Shown piece after piece: positions 13,341-25,439 of a stretch of DNA of 64,000 nucleotides. The DNA lies in the NCBI GenBank assembly GCA_034359265.1, contig CP136891.1, forward strand, positions 65,324,001 through 65,388,000, written 5' to 3'. The notes under the pieces are model-generated. The model was not told where the DNA came from, did no database searches, and saw only the letters and a program-made list of their open reading frames with translations. This DNA is from Canna indica. Taxonomy: Eukaryota > Streptophyta > Magnoliopsida > Zingiberales > Cannaceae. Within the stretch, counting starts at the first letter, position 1; every line of letters starts with the position of its first letter. The translations under genes and the position numbers were made by a program.

Positions 13341-14390
13341 ACGGAAGAGTGAGACGTTGTCTCTTCGCCTGTGCCTGCACCGCAAGAGGAAGACGCATCT
13401 AGCCGCGTCGCGGAGATGTCGAGCAGAGAGAATGAGGAGATGAAGGCTTGAGCTTGAGATTGTGAGAAGATGTGGATGGATGGAGTGTTTGTGAGATGTT
13501 TTGCAGGGTTTAAGATATGATTTACAGCTCTGCGTTTTTCTTTTTTCTTTTTTTTTCTTTTGTTTTTTTTAAATAAAAAAAGGCAACACTGCCGCTGCTG
13601 AGTGCGGCTCACCTGCTCTAAGCGGCAAGCGCTGCCCAATGCCCATGTTTGTTTTGCTTGTTAAGGTAAAAAATGGAAGGGGAGAAGGTGTACGAACGAA
13701 TTTCGTACAATTTCATATGAAGAAAACTATTATGGAGCCCGGCTCCATAGAAAATCTTTATGGAGCCGGGCTCCGATGGTGAAACACGAATCTCAAAGCA
13801 GCTATAATTTTACTTTAAGATTTGTGTTTCATCATTGGAGCCCGGCTCCATAAAGTTTTTCTTTGGAGCCGGACTCCATAATAGTTTTTTTCGTTTCATC
13901 CCCTGTTTTCTTTTTTCTAATAAGACAATGGCAGCGGAGGGCTACTCTAGGCGCACTTCTCAGCTCTACTGTTTATTAATTATAATTTCTTTTCTTTTTT
14001 TAAAAAATAATTTTATTTTTATTTTATATATTTTTTGTTCTTAATTCTTATTTTATCTACTATATTGATGATATAATTTTAGAAAATAAATCTTATAGTT
14101 GAAAGTATAAAAAAGAAAAATATATAGATAATATATTTTTTAAAAGTGAAAAATGGAAGGGGAGAAGGTGTACGAACAAATTTTGTATCATCCCATGTTT
14201 TCCTTTTTCTAATAAGACAATGGCAACGCTGAGCGGAGCGCTGCCGTAAGCGCTGCCCATTTGTACGTTAGCGCTGAGAGAGTGGCTCTTCTCAGCGCTG
14301 TTGTTTATTAATTATAATTTATTTTCTTTTCTTTTAAATAAAATTTATTTTTATTTTGTATTTTATTTTCATAATTCTTATTTTATCTAT
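13341..14390 (+). mobile_element. Foldback-type non-autonomous element with 160-bp palindrome
   Basis: The array unit breaks at TTCGTTCACG and resumes near 14390 with TTTTGTTTTCTTTATTAAC. The inserted sequence carries a GC-rich leader (13341-13640), a long palindrome (13726-13885), GTTTATTAATTATAATTTC blocks and AGCGCTGCCGTAAGCGCTG. A low-quality minus-strand frame across 13106-13639 spans array and element and is not taken as a gene. Termini and target duplication could not be fixed, so foldback/MITE is a descriptive class. Confidence 0.6.
13726..13885. repeat. 160-bp near-perfect inverted repeat (hairpin)
   Basis: The left arm starts ACTATTATGGAGCCCGGCTC and the right arm ends in its near reverse complement. 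The arms are about 73 bases with few mismatches around a loop of about 15 bases. Each arm itself contains smaller palindromes GGAGCCCGGCTCC and GGAGCCGGGCTCC. Confidence 0.9.
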
Positions 14391-17300
14391 TATTTTGTTT
14401 TCTTTATTAACTTATAACATGCTTTAACACTAGTTTCTGATATAATAAGAGTTCGCACAGGTAGGACAATCGTAACACTTGGTCTTCTTCAATAAAAAAA
14501 CTTGTCATTTAGTTAGAGTTCATAGTTATTGCATTCCTTGTGGGAACTTTTCAATTATAAAATTTATCTTTAAAATTTTTTTTGATTAATTGCATGTTTT
14601 AATACTTTTCTATTTCAAAAATTATTTTCCTAGTTAATCTAATGCTGCTATACTTAAAATGCTTGTTGTGTTTTTTTGTATTTTGGTTTGAATAGTGTAA
14701 TTTCCCTGTCTTAGTGTGTCATTATCCTTAGCTTGATATTTTGTCCAATTTGGTACTGAATTCTTATTTGATTTTTACTCTGATAACGTTATACACAAAT
14801 TATATCCTAAGACAAATTAACCCTACTCTTGACATTATGCAATAAGCAGTAAATGTTATTTCATTGCTATAAATCCTAATCTGCAATAAGATAAATTTTA
14901 TCATTGCTGTAAAGATAACATGTCAAAGTAAGCAGTAAAGATAACCTGTAAATGTTATTTCGTTCACGTAAAACTTTTTTTGTCAACAGTCTAAAGGTGG
15001 TAATTAGTATTATCTTTTGATCTTTCTTTTAAGACAATTTTTTTTTCTATTTTTGCAATTTCTCTTTCTGAACAAGTAGAACATCATAAGCATATCTTGT
15101 AAACTAAATTTGATTTTTTATTATTAACATTCCAAACTCTTTTCAGAATGATCCTTGACATGCTGGTTTTAATATTTGATTTCTTGTGCATTTTATGATG
15201 CTTTGCTATTCCACTACAACAAAATTCATTTTGAGCTGCAGTTGGTTAGCTCAAAATGAATTTTGGGTCTTAGGTAGAATGGGTGAATATTGGTCACCAT
15301 GTATCTTACCAACTAGTACTTGAAACATTGTAGAATAAGAACCTGAGGTGTATATATACATATATCAATTTTAAAGGATACTAATTCAAAATATGTAGTT
15401 GAAATTATGTAAATTTATTGACAAGCAATAACATCATGTTTGTTCCTATGTGGGCAAATACTGGTAGAAACGGATAGAGGTAATTAAGTATCCAGAATTT
15501 CAGATCATTACAACTTGTAAAAAATTCTATTAGGTTCTTATCCAAAATTATTATTTTTTCTTTATTAACTTACAACGTGCTTTAACACTAGTTTCTTATA
15601 TAATAAGAGTTCGCACGGGTAGGACAATCATAACGCTTGGTCTTCTTCAATAAAGAACTTGTCATTTAGTTAGAGTTCATAGTTAATGCATTCCTAGTGT
15701 GTCCTTTTCAAATATAAAATTTATCTCATGAAATTTTTATGCTTAATTGCATGTTTTAATACTTTTCGATTTTAAAAATTATTTTCTTATTTAATCTAAT
15801 TCTGCTATACTCAAAATGCTTGTTGTGTTTTTTGTATTTTGGTTTGAACTCAGTGTAATTACCTTGTCTTAGTGGGTCATTATCCTTAGCTTGAAATTTT
15901 GTCCAATTTGGTACTGAATCCTTATTTGATTTCTACTCTGCATCATTTTATATTTGATTTCTATTCTACATCATTTTACACACAAATTCTATCCTAAGAC
16001 AAATTAATCCTACTCTTGACATTACCACCCTGAGCATTGCTACAAATCCGAATCCGCAATAAGCAATAAATATTATTTCGTTGCTATAAATCCTAATCTG
16101 CAATAAGACAAATTTTATTATTATTGTAAAGATAACATGTCAAAGTAAGCAGTAAAGATAACCTGTAAATGTTATTTCGTTCACGTAAAACTTTTTTGTC
16201 TATAGTTTAAAGGAGGTAATTACTATTATCTTTTGATCTTTCTTTTAAGACAGAAAATTTCTTCTATTTTTGCAATTTCTCTTTCCGAACAAGTAGAACC
16301 TCACAAGCATATCTTGTAAACTAAATTTGATTTTTTTTTCTTAACATTCCAAACACTTTTCAGAATGATCTTTGGCATGCTGGTTTTAATATTTGATTTC
16401 CTCTGCATTTTAGGATGTTTTGCTCTTCCACTACAACAAAATTCATTTTAAGCTGCAGTTGATTAGCTCAAAATGAATTTTGGGTCTTAGGTAGAATGGG
16501 TGAATATTGGCCACCATGTATCTTATCAACTAGTACTTAAAAACATTGTAGAATAAGAACCTGAGGTGTATATATACATATATCAATTTTAAAGTATACT
16601 AATTCGGAATAAGTAGTTGAAATTATGTAAATTTATTGACATGCAATAACATCAGGGTAGTTCCTATGTGGGCAAATACTGGTAGAAATGGATTGAGGTA
16701 ATTAAGTATACTGAATTTCAAATCATTACAATTTGCAAAAAATTCTATTTGGTTCTTATCCAAAATTATTTTGTTTTCTTTATTACCTTATAACGTGCTT
16801 TAACACCAGTTTCTGATATAATAAGAGTTCGCACAGGTAGGATAATCGTAACACTTGGTCTTCTTCAATAAAAAACTTGTCATTTAGTTAGAGTTTATAG
16901 TTATTGCATTCCTTGTGTGAACTTTTCAATTATAAAATTTATCTTTAGAATTTTTTTTGATTAATTGCATGTTTTAATACTTTTCTATTTCAAAAATTAT
17001 TTTCCTAGTTAATCTAATGCTGCTATACTTAAAATGCTTGTTGTGTTTTTTTGTATTTTCGTTTGAATAGTGTAATTACCCTGTCTTAGTGTGTCATTAT
17101 CCTTAGCTTGATATTTTGTCCAATTTGGTACTGAATTCTTATTTGATTTTTAGTCTGCATAACTTTATACACAAATTATATCCTAAGACAAATTAACCCT
17201 ACTCTTGACATTACCACCAAGAGCATTACTATAAATCTTAATATGCAATAAGCAGTAAATGTTATTTCATTGCTATAAATCCTAATCTGCAATAAGATAA

Positions 17301-19559
17301 ATTTTATAATTGTTGTAAAGATAACATGTCGAAGTAAGCAGTAAAGATAACCTGTAAATGTTATTTCGTTCATGTAAAACTTTTTTTGTCAACAGTTTAA
17401 AGGTGGTAATTAGTATTATCTTTTGATCTTTCTTTTAAGACAATTTTTTTTTTCTATTTTTGCAATTTCTCTTTCTGAACAAGTAGAACCTCACAAGCAT
17501 ATCTTGTAAACTAAATTTGATTTTTTATTCTTAACATTCCAAACTCTTTTCAGAATGATCCTTGGCATGCTGGTTTTAATATTTGATTTCTTGTGCATTT
17601 TATGATGCTTTGCTATTCCACTACAACAAAATTCATTTTAAGCTGCAGTTGCTTAGCTCAAAATGAATTTTGGGTCTTAGGTAGAATGGGTGAATATTGG
17701 CAACCATGTATCTTACCAACTAGTACTTGAAACATTGTAGAATAAGAACCTGAGGTGTATATATACATATATCAATTTTAAAGGATACTAATTCAAAATA
17801 AGTAGTTGAAATTATGTAAATTTATTGACAAGCAATAACATCATGTTTGTTCCTATGTGGGCAAATACTGGTAGAAACGGATAGAGGTAATTAAGTATCC
17901 AGAATTTCAGATCATTACAACTTGTAAAAAATTCTATTAGGTTCTTATCCAAAATTATTATTTTTTCTTTATTAACTTATAACGTGCTTTAACACTAGTT
18001 TCTTATATAATAAGAGTTCGCACAGGTAGGACAATCATAACGCTTGGTCTTCTTCAATAAAGAACTTGTCATTTAGTTAGAGTTCATAGTTAATGCATTC
18101 CTAGTGTGACCTTTTCAAATATAAAATTTATCTCATGAAATTTTTCTGCTTAATTGCATGTTTTAATACTTTTCGATTTTAAAAATTATTTTCTTATTTA
18201 ATCTAATGCTGCTATACTCAAAATGCTTGTTGTGTTTTTTGTATTTTGGTTTGAACTCAGTGTAATTACCTTGTCTTAGTAGGTCATTATCCTTAGCTTG
18301 ATATTTTGTCCAATTTGGTACTGAATCCTTATTTGATTTCTACTCTGCATCATTTTATATTTGATTTCTACTCTGCATCATTTTATACACAAATTCTATC
18401 CTAAGACAATTTAATCCTACTCTTGACATTACCACCCTGAGCATTGCTATAAATCCTAATCCGCAATAAGCAATAAATATTATTTCGTTGCTATAAATCC
18501 TAATCTGCAATAAGACATTTTATTATTATTGTAAAGATAACATGTCAAAGTAAGCAGTAAAGATAACCTGTAAATGTTATTTCGTTCACGTAAAACTTTT
18601 TTTTGTCAACGGTTTAAAGGGGGTAATTAGTATTATCTTTTGATCTTTCTTTTAAGACAGAAAATTTATTTTATTTTTGCAATTTCTCTTTCTGAACGAT
18701 TAGAACCTCACAAGCATATCTTGTAAACTAAATTTGATTTTTTTTCTTAACATTCCAAACTCTTTTCAAAATGATCCTTGGCATGTTGGTTTTAATATTT
18801 GATTTCTTGTGCATTTTAGGATGCTTTGCTCTTTCACTACAACAAAATGGATAGAGGTAATTAAGTATCCAAAATTCCAGATAATTACAATTTGCAAAAA
18901 ATTCTATTAGGTTCTTATCCAAAATTATTTTGTTTTCTTTATTAACTTATAACGTGCTTTAACACCAGTTTCTGATATAATAAGAGTTCGCACAGGTAGG
19001 ACAATCGTAACACTTGGTCTTCTTCAATTAAGAACTTGTCTTTTAGTTGGCGTTCATTGTTATTGCATTCCTAGTGTGACCTTTTCAAATATAAAATTAT
19101 CTCAGGAAATTTTTATGCTTAATTGCATGTTTTAATACTTTTCGATTTTAAAAATTATTTTCTTATTTAATCTATTCCTGCTATACTCAAAATGCTTGTT
19201 GTGTTTTTTGTATTTTGATTTGAACTCAGTGTAATTATCCTGTCTTAGTGGGTCATTATCCTTAGCTTGATATTTTGTCCAATTTGTTACTGAATCCTTA
19301 TTTGATTTCTACTCTGCATCATTTTATATTTGATTTCTACTCTGCATCATTTTATACACAGATTCTATCCTAAGACAAATTAATCCTACTCTTGACGTTA
19401 CCACCCTGATCATTGCTATAAATCCTAATTTGCAATAAGCAGTAAATGTTATTTCGTTGCTATAAATCCTAATCTGCAATAAGACAAATTTTATCATTGT
19501 TGTAAAGATAACATGTCAAAGTAAGCAGTAAAGATAACTAGTAAATGTTATTTCGTTCA

Positions 19560-20690
19560 CGGAAGAGTGAGACGTTGTCTCTTCGCCTGCGCCTGCACCG
19601 CAAGAGGAAGACGCCTCTAGCCGCGTCGCGGAGATGTCGAGCAGAGAGAATGAGGAGATGAAGGCTTGAGCTTGAGATTGTGAGAAGATGTGGATGGATG
19701 GAGTGTTTGTGAGATGATTTGCAGGGTTTAAGATATGATTTGCAGCTCTTCGTTTTTCTTTTTTCTTTTTTTTCCTTTTGTTTTTTTTTAAATAAAAAAA
19801 AACAACCCTGCCGCTGCTGAGCGCGGCTCACCTGCTCTAAGCGGCAAGCGCTGCCCAATGCCCATGTTTGTTTTGCTTGTTAAGGTAAAAAATGGAAGGG
19901 GAGAAGGTGTACGAACGAATTTCGTACAATTTCATAGGAAGAAAACTATTATGGAGCCCGGCTCCATAGAAAATCTTTATGGAGCCGGGCTCCAATGGTG
20001 AAACACGAATCTCAAAGCAGCTTTAATTTTACTTTAAGATTTGTGTCTCATCATTGGAGCCCGGCTCCATAAAGTTTTTCTTTGGAGCCGGACTCCATAA
20101 TAGTTTTTTTCGTTTCATCCCATGTTTTCTTTTTTCTAATAAGACAATGGCAGCGGAGGGCTACTCTAGGCGCTCTTCTCAGCTATGCTGTTTATTAATT
20201 ATAATTTCTTTTCTTTTTTAAACAAATAATTTTATTTTTATTTTATATATTTTTTATTATTAATTCTTATTTTATCTACTAAATTGATGATATAATTTTA
20301 GAAAATAAATCTTATAGTTGAAAGTATAAAAAAGAAAAATATATAGATAATATATTTTTTAAAAGTGAAAAATGGAAGGGGAGAAGGTGTATGGACAGAT
20401 TTTGTATCATCCCATGTTTTCCTTTTTCTAATAAGACAATGGCAACGCTGAGCGGAGCGCTGCCGTAAGCGCTGCCCATTTGTACGTTAGCGCTGAGAGA
20501 GTGGCTCTTCTCAGTGCTGTTGTTTATTAATTATAATTTCTTTTCTTTTCTTTTAAATAAAAATTATTTTTATTTTGTATTTTTTTTCTTAATTCTTATT
20601 TTATCTACTATATTGATGATATAATTTTAGAATATAAATCTTATAGTTGAAAGTATAAAAAAAAAATAGATAATATATAATGTGAAACGG
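19560..20690 (+). mobile_element. Second full foldback-type element, at right end of array
   Basis: This is near-identical to 13341-14390 at an offset of about 6,219 bases: the same GC-rich leader after TTCGTTCACG, the same palindrome (19945-20104), and the same TTATTAATTATAATTTC and AGCGCTGCCGTAAGCGCTG blocks. Unlike the first copy it is not followed by another array unit but by AT-rich sequence, so it marks the right border of the array. A short minus-strand frame at 19538-19858 is not credible as a gene. Confidence 0.6.
19945..20104. repeat. 160-bp near-perfect inverted repeat (second copy)
   Basis: This has the same length and layout as the palindrome at 13726-13885, again with nested GGAGCCCGGCTCC and GGAGCCGGGCTCC motifs and a short A/T-rich loop. 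Confidence 0.9.
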
Positions 20691-21480
20691 TGTATATATA
20701 TATATTTCTTTTCTTTATATAATAATGCAAGTGGAACATATGTGTTTAGTTAAAAATTTAAAATTTTCTTTCAAATGTGATAGTCAAACTTAGTTTTTAA
20801 TGTAGCAAGTTGAACCGAATTAAAAAAGAACTCAATAAATTAATTAAATTATAAAATCACATTTTAATAGCTAAATAAATAAAATATAATAATAATGTTA
20901 TATATTTATTTATTTTTTAAAAAATAATACTACCAAATTTTAGAATAATGTAAAATTCGAAATCAAAATTTTATAGAAAATAAAATAAAAATAAAAATAT
21001 GTAAAAATAAAAACAAATACAATTTAAAAACAAAAGAAAACAAAAAAATAACAAAAAAATTAAAAAGAAAAATATATAAGTAAAAGAAAAATAAAATAAA
21101 ATATTAAAAAAATTAAAATGAACTATTTTTAAAACAAAGATTTTTTTTTTGTAAAAAATGAAATAATAATAAAAGTCTATTAAAAAGAGAAGAAAAACAA
21201 AAATAATAAAAATATTTTTTTAAAAAAGAAAAATTTGTAAAAACTGAAATGAGACTAAAAGTATATTAAAAAGGATAAAACCAAAACAAATAAAAAAAAT
21301 AAAAATTAATAAAAATTAAATAAGGATATAAAATATATAATAAAATAAAAAGCAAAAATAAAATATAATTTTAAAAATTAAAAAAAACAAAGAAAAAACA
21401 ACCATTTAAAACAACTAAAATAAAATAAGAATTATATATTTATATATGAAAAAAAATACAGCAAAATAATTCAATAATCA
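20690..21480. other. AT-rich low-complexity stretch
   Basis: The stretch is dominated by A-rich words such as AAAATAAAATAAAA and AAAAAATTAAAA, with a TATATATATA run near 20695. No gene, splice signal or structured repeat is recognisable. Confidence 0.6.
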
Positions 21481-21690
21481 AAGTAAGAAAACAAAAATGA
21501 AGGAAGGGCTGTGCTGACAGCACGTCAGCACTTCCCTTTATTTGAAAAATAAAAAAATGAGAGAGAGAGAGAAGGCAGCTGCCGCAGCGCTGCCGTATTG
21601 AATTAAAAAACGAAAATGGCGGGCAGCGCTGAGAGCGCTGGCCGCTGCCCTGTTTTCAAAGAAAAAAAAAATAAAAGAAAATTTTTGAAC
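21481..21690. repeat. GC-rich remnant related to the foldback elements, with hairpin
   Basis: At 21503-21538 an inverted repeat pairs GAAGGGCTGTGCTGAC with GTCAGCACTTCCCTT. Next come a GA-microsatellite (about 21560) and AGCGCTGCCGTATTG and GGGCAGCGCTGAGAGCGCTG blocks, which resemble the AGCGCTGCC words of the foldback elements. It is probably a decayed copy. Confidence 0.4.
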
Positions 21691-22270
21691 AATGTCGTAC
21701 AGGATCAAAATAATTTTATAAAATTAATAATACTAATGAAATTAATTCTATACTAATATATAAAATAAATAAAACATCGTTATAATGTTCGGTTAACAAA
21801 AAAACAGGTCCGAAACCAAACCGATTTTTTCGATTTCGGATTATATTTTTGAAAAATTCGATTTCCGAATTCGAGTTCGGTCCGCGGTTTAAAATGTCCA
21901 CTGGTTTCGGTTAACCGATCGGTTTAATATTATATATATATATAATGATTTATAAATTATAAAAAATTTAAAAAATTAATCAAATAATTTATAAATTATA
22001 AAAAAATATAATAATACATGATAAAATTGTGAAAATTATAAAAATATATATATTATATATATTATTAATTTTTGCATCATATTATCTTGGCTCAAGTGAT
22101 TTTAATTTTTTTTTCTTCTTAATGATGATTCGATATTTGTTTGAATTTTTCTCCATATATGATTTGTATAATGTTACTATATTTGTAGGTTAAACAATGT
22201 TATTGGTTAACCGAAAACTATCGATTAACTAAACTGAAAAAATCGAAATCGAAGTGACGGTTTATCAAAG
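21690..22270. mobile_element. Short repeat element with GGTTAACCG-type motifs
   Basis: The left part has GTTCGGTTAAC, CCAAACCGATTTTTTCGATT and GGTTTCGGTTAACCGATCGG. The right part (about 22200-22260) has GGTTAACCGAAAACTATCGA and AAAAAATCGAAATCGAAG. The middle is AT-rich. The partly inverted ends are typical of small non-coding plant elements, but exact termini and target duplication are not visible. Confidence 0.35.
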
Positions 22271-22299
22271 TTAATGAACTGGTTAATAAAATTGCTAAT

Positions 22300-22427
22300 T
22301 GATCGGTATAGTGCCACACACACGGACAGACGCCCAGATCGAGAGAGGGAGGGAGTCGATGCAAGGAGGCGGCGCCGGATTTGGGTGTCGCCGTCGAAGA
22401 TCGAAAATCCTTTTCTGTCGAGTCAAG
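22300..22427 (+). other. Possible orphan first exon with strong splice donor
   Basis: A GC-rich, leader-like stretch (CACACACACGGACAGACGCC, GAGAGAGGGAGGGAG) is followed by an ATG at 22359 and an open frame of 23 codons (MQGGGAGFGCRRRRSKILF..) up to CAAG at 22427, directly followed by GTAAGT. The following ~700 bases are T-rich and look like a long first intron. No later exon is recognised before the MITE and LTR at 23487, so the gene is unidentified and may be truncated or only a 5' leader. Confidence 0.3.
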
Positions 22428-23180
22428 GTAAGTGGATTTCTCCCCAACTCTTATAATATGGCCGCCGATCTTAAATGCGGCGGATGAAACAAAAATATGA
22501 AATTTTTGATTAATTCATGATTGAAATTTTACAAGGGCTTCCCTTTCCGTTTTTCAGTCTCATGGATTTCATGTCCATTTCGTTTGTTCTTATATATATT
22601 TGGTCGTCGTACAGAAAGGTCTATTCGTTCTTCCGATTGTTTCCGGTCTTTGATTTGAGAGGTATAGGATTTGATGATTCAGCATGATGGGTTTGGATCG
22701 GCACAATTAATTGCATTGGTTTTTTTTAGAGATATATCCAGCCGTCGGAGTTCATATATAGTCTAATTGTAGTTTTAGATCGACGTGTTTTCGGATTTCA
22801 TTTGGCTGCGTCGACTGTAATATGGGAGATAGATCCCGTTGCATATATTTTTTTAATAGTTGCACTGATCGTGTTCTCGTAGCCTGACATAGTGATATCC
22901 GAAGTCAACCGTTCAATGTTCTTGCATATGATCTTACCATTCAAACTTCTGCTACTCTATGTTGTATGAGGTTGATAGATAGGAAAGGATTATTAGTTCG
23001 GTACGATACTTTTGCTGCGCCCACGTAATCTAGTCAAGTCAGCTTATTTGTAGCATTTCATTATTCTTTATGATAGCTTCTTGCTACGAGTGTTAGTGGT
23101 TTGTACTCCTATATATCTTGAAATAAGTTGATTCAAGCCACTATACAATAGATATATTGTGATGGCCAATGACCCTATCG
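22428..23180 (+). other. Intron-like sequence, no gene recognised
   Basis: This starts with GTAAGT and is T-rich on the plus strand with scattered G/C words, as in long first introns of plant housekeeping genes. No coding block or further splice pair could be supported. Confidence 0.3.
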
Positions 23181-23425
23181 GTTTTGATGTCAATAGATAT
23201 AAATTTTAGTTGAACCTGGAATTAAATTGATTTGGTGCTGAAATTGATTTAGAAGTCCTGAAATTGAGTTAAGTTGATGCTGTAAATAATTTGGCAAATG
23301 CAGGAATTAAATTAACTAGGTGCTGTAATTAATTTGGTGATTGTAGAAATTGATTTTTTTTTTAATGCTGAAATCAATTTATTATTTGCTGGAATTATTT
23401 TTGGTTCAAGTTGAAATTATTTGTT
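23180..23425 (+). repeat. Degenerate ~30-bp minisatellite
   Basis: About eight imperfect repeats of a GTGCTGAAATTGATTTGG-like unit lie head to tail, with spacing of roughly 25-35 bases and strong drift between copies. No coding frame is preserved. Confidence 0.6.
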
Positions 23426-23486
23426 GTGTTGTCCCAAGCCTGGGACCTGTGAATAAAATAGATATATATACAAAATTTGACCCCAA

Positions 23487-23760
23487 GGGCCTCTTTGGTA
23501 TCCCGTATAAGCATCATGTATAGTATTAGGGTAATACTATACAGTACTTGGAAAAAATACTAACTAATACCTACACTAAAAATAGTACCCCATAAGCTGC
23601 CACTAGTAATACACTCTCAAAGTTCTTCATTAGCCCGCACTATAACTTTATTAGTAATAATCATTGTTATATTATATTATATTATATTATATTATATTAT
23701 ATTATATTATATTATATTATATTATATTATTACAAATAATATAATATTATAGTGTATATT
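23487..23760 (+). mobile_element. MITE, left half (split by the 23761-40121 insertion)
   Basis: The left end GGGCCTCTTTGGTA matches, inverted, the right end TACCAAACGGGCCC that closes at 40261. Both halves carry TAGTACTATA-like words and a long ATTAT pentanucleotide run. The LTR at 23761 inserted in that AT run, with ATATT on both sides. The outer flank CCCCAAGGG occurs at both ends, so the exact border and target duplication are ambiguous. The GGGCC..TTTGGTA terminus is typical of small plant DNA transposons. Confidence 0.7.
23668..23731 (+). repeat. (ATTAT)n pentanucleotide microsatellite
   Basis: About twelve to thirteen perfect head-to-tail copies of ATTAT/TATAT lie inside the left half of the split MITE. 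Confidence 0.9.
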
Positions 23761-24604
23761 TGTCACACCCCAAATCCGGTATGACTGGCCAGGATACTCC
23801 ATGTACCCCAAAGTCTAACCCAACTAAAAAAAAACAACAATAACTTGAACAGTGAAAGATTTTTTTTTGAAATGAATAGACATGACACCACGAACCAAAC
23901 CAAACCAAAACTCAATATGAACACACTGAACAAATTTATTAAAAAGGAGTTCAAATAAATAAACAAGACTCCCCAAATAAAAATAAAATGCGGAAACCAC
24001 GACCCGAGTCAACATGACTCAACAACTCAAAGAGACACTAAATGACTCAGATATCCTCCTCGATCACGACATGTCACGAGACCCGCTGCCCTGCCGCCAC
24101 CAACCGCGCTACTGCACCTCGATTCCTCTCTGATCTAACTCGGGTGCTGTAAAACAATAGTAATGAGGGATAAGTCCAACTAGGACTTAATTAGTGAGTA
24201 GATCAGTCCTCAATTCACCAAATCAATCATCATGCATAAAAACACAAATAGTCGATATAAATAACGTAACAACAACGTCAGAAGGAATCAGCAATAATAT
24301 ATCCATAGCTCTATGCATGAAATCAACATCCGTCAACAAGTATAAAATATCTTTTTAAAAATGAGGGACAAGCATCAATAACACATCCGCTACTCTACTC
24401 ATATCCACAACAATAAGTATAAGCATTCATCAATAGTTATAAACATATCCACAATAATAAAATAGGATGAATGCAATACCTCAATCATATGCATGCAATG
24501 CAACACCCCAATCATATGCATGCTCTCCGGACCCGTCGATCCCACATAGCCACATAGGGTAGGTAGACGGATGGCCGCCAAACTACCACCCAGCTCAATG
24601 TCGT

Positions 24605-24800
24605 CTCTTTGGGGCATGCCCTCCCCTCACCGACACTAGCTCTTCCGAGCTAGCCTGTTGGGGCATACGTTCCCCTCACCTGCTTAGGTCTCTGGACTAT
24701 CTCTTTGGGGTATGATCTCCCATCACCAGCCGGACTTCCGGAATAAGGCCAACGCTGTCTCTTTAGGGCATACCCTCCCCTCACCAGCGAGGCTTCCGAG
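24605..24800 (+). repeat. Four-copy ~55-bp tandem motif in LTR
   Basis: Four copies of a unit built on TCTTTGGGGCATACCCTCCC followed by CTCACCAGC and a short variable TTCCGAG tail lie head to tail. It sits at the LTR position where other family members carry unrelated repeats of the same style. Confidence 0.7.
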
Positions 24801-25439
24801 AAATGCAACAAGCACATCACAACACCACACACGCAAGTATATAAGTATGAACAATATGTGCTACCAACAAGTAATAAATGATATGTCAAGTGCATACCTC
24901 ATCCTTCACCTCCTCCTGCTATACATCACAATCACATATAAATATATATGTAGAAATAGTGCCCATAAATCATGATTGCTCAACATAAATAAACAATCAT
25001 AAAATAGACTTGTAACACTATAAGAAAAGATGCACGTGTATCATGAAATCAGTGCAAAAAGAAACTCCAATTATAAGTCAATGAACTGAAACATGATAAA
25101 ATAACTCGTCACAGAAATCACTGATCTAGGATAAAATTTACCTCATTAACTACTATATCCATGAATCATCTTAGATCGAATCATAAAATATATAAAGTTT
25201 GATTTTTCAGCTTGACACTTAAAACGAGGTGACATCCGCCTACTGTTTTCAAAATACGAAGGTCTGATGGCGAAAAAGACCTCACCAATGAATCCAGAAC
25301 ATCGATTAGGTGAAAATTCATATATAACATGAATAATTTCGCTAACTTTAAGGCCTCCAAATAATTATTTAGAATAATGAGAGAAAAACCTTTAATTTAT
25401 CTAATAAATCAATGTTACGAATAAATATGACGGTGCTAC

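Larger units (their letters stand above)
3880..19560 (+). repeat. Large tandem array of ~1.2 kb units derived from an ACR-gene intron
   Basis: The landmark TTTAAAGGxGGTAATTAGTA, followed by TATCTTTTGATC, recurs near 3880, 5088, 6221, 7393, 8830, 9785, 10958, 12393, 14989, 16205, 17396 and 18612. The full spacing is about 1,130-1,220 bases; shorter or longer intervals reflect deletions or insertions. Each unit carries the same ordered blocks: a CTCACAAGCATATCTTGTAA block, a short hairpin (AAAATTCATTTT .. AAAATGAATTTT), a TGGGCAAATACTxGTAGAAA block, and GTAAGCAGTAAAGATAA near the end. The first landmark is the exon 3 splice donor of the ACR pseudogene, so the units are amplified intron sequence. 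Open frames inside the array are low-complexity chance frames. No centromere or telomere motif is present. Confidence 0.85.

Noticed and set aside
13106..13639. 177-codon minus-strand open frame
   Set aside because: It spans array unit and foldback element, is rich in low-complexity Lys runs, and the second copy (19538-19858) is shorter and frameshifted.
24399..24975. Frames of 72-87 codons on both strands
   Set aside because: They sit in the repeated CTTTGGGGCAT array of the LTR and reflect repeat periodicity.
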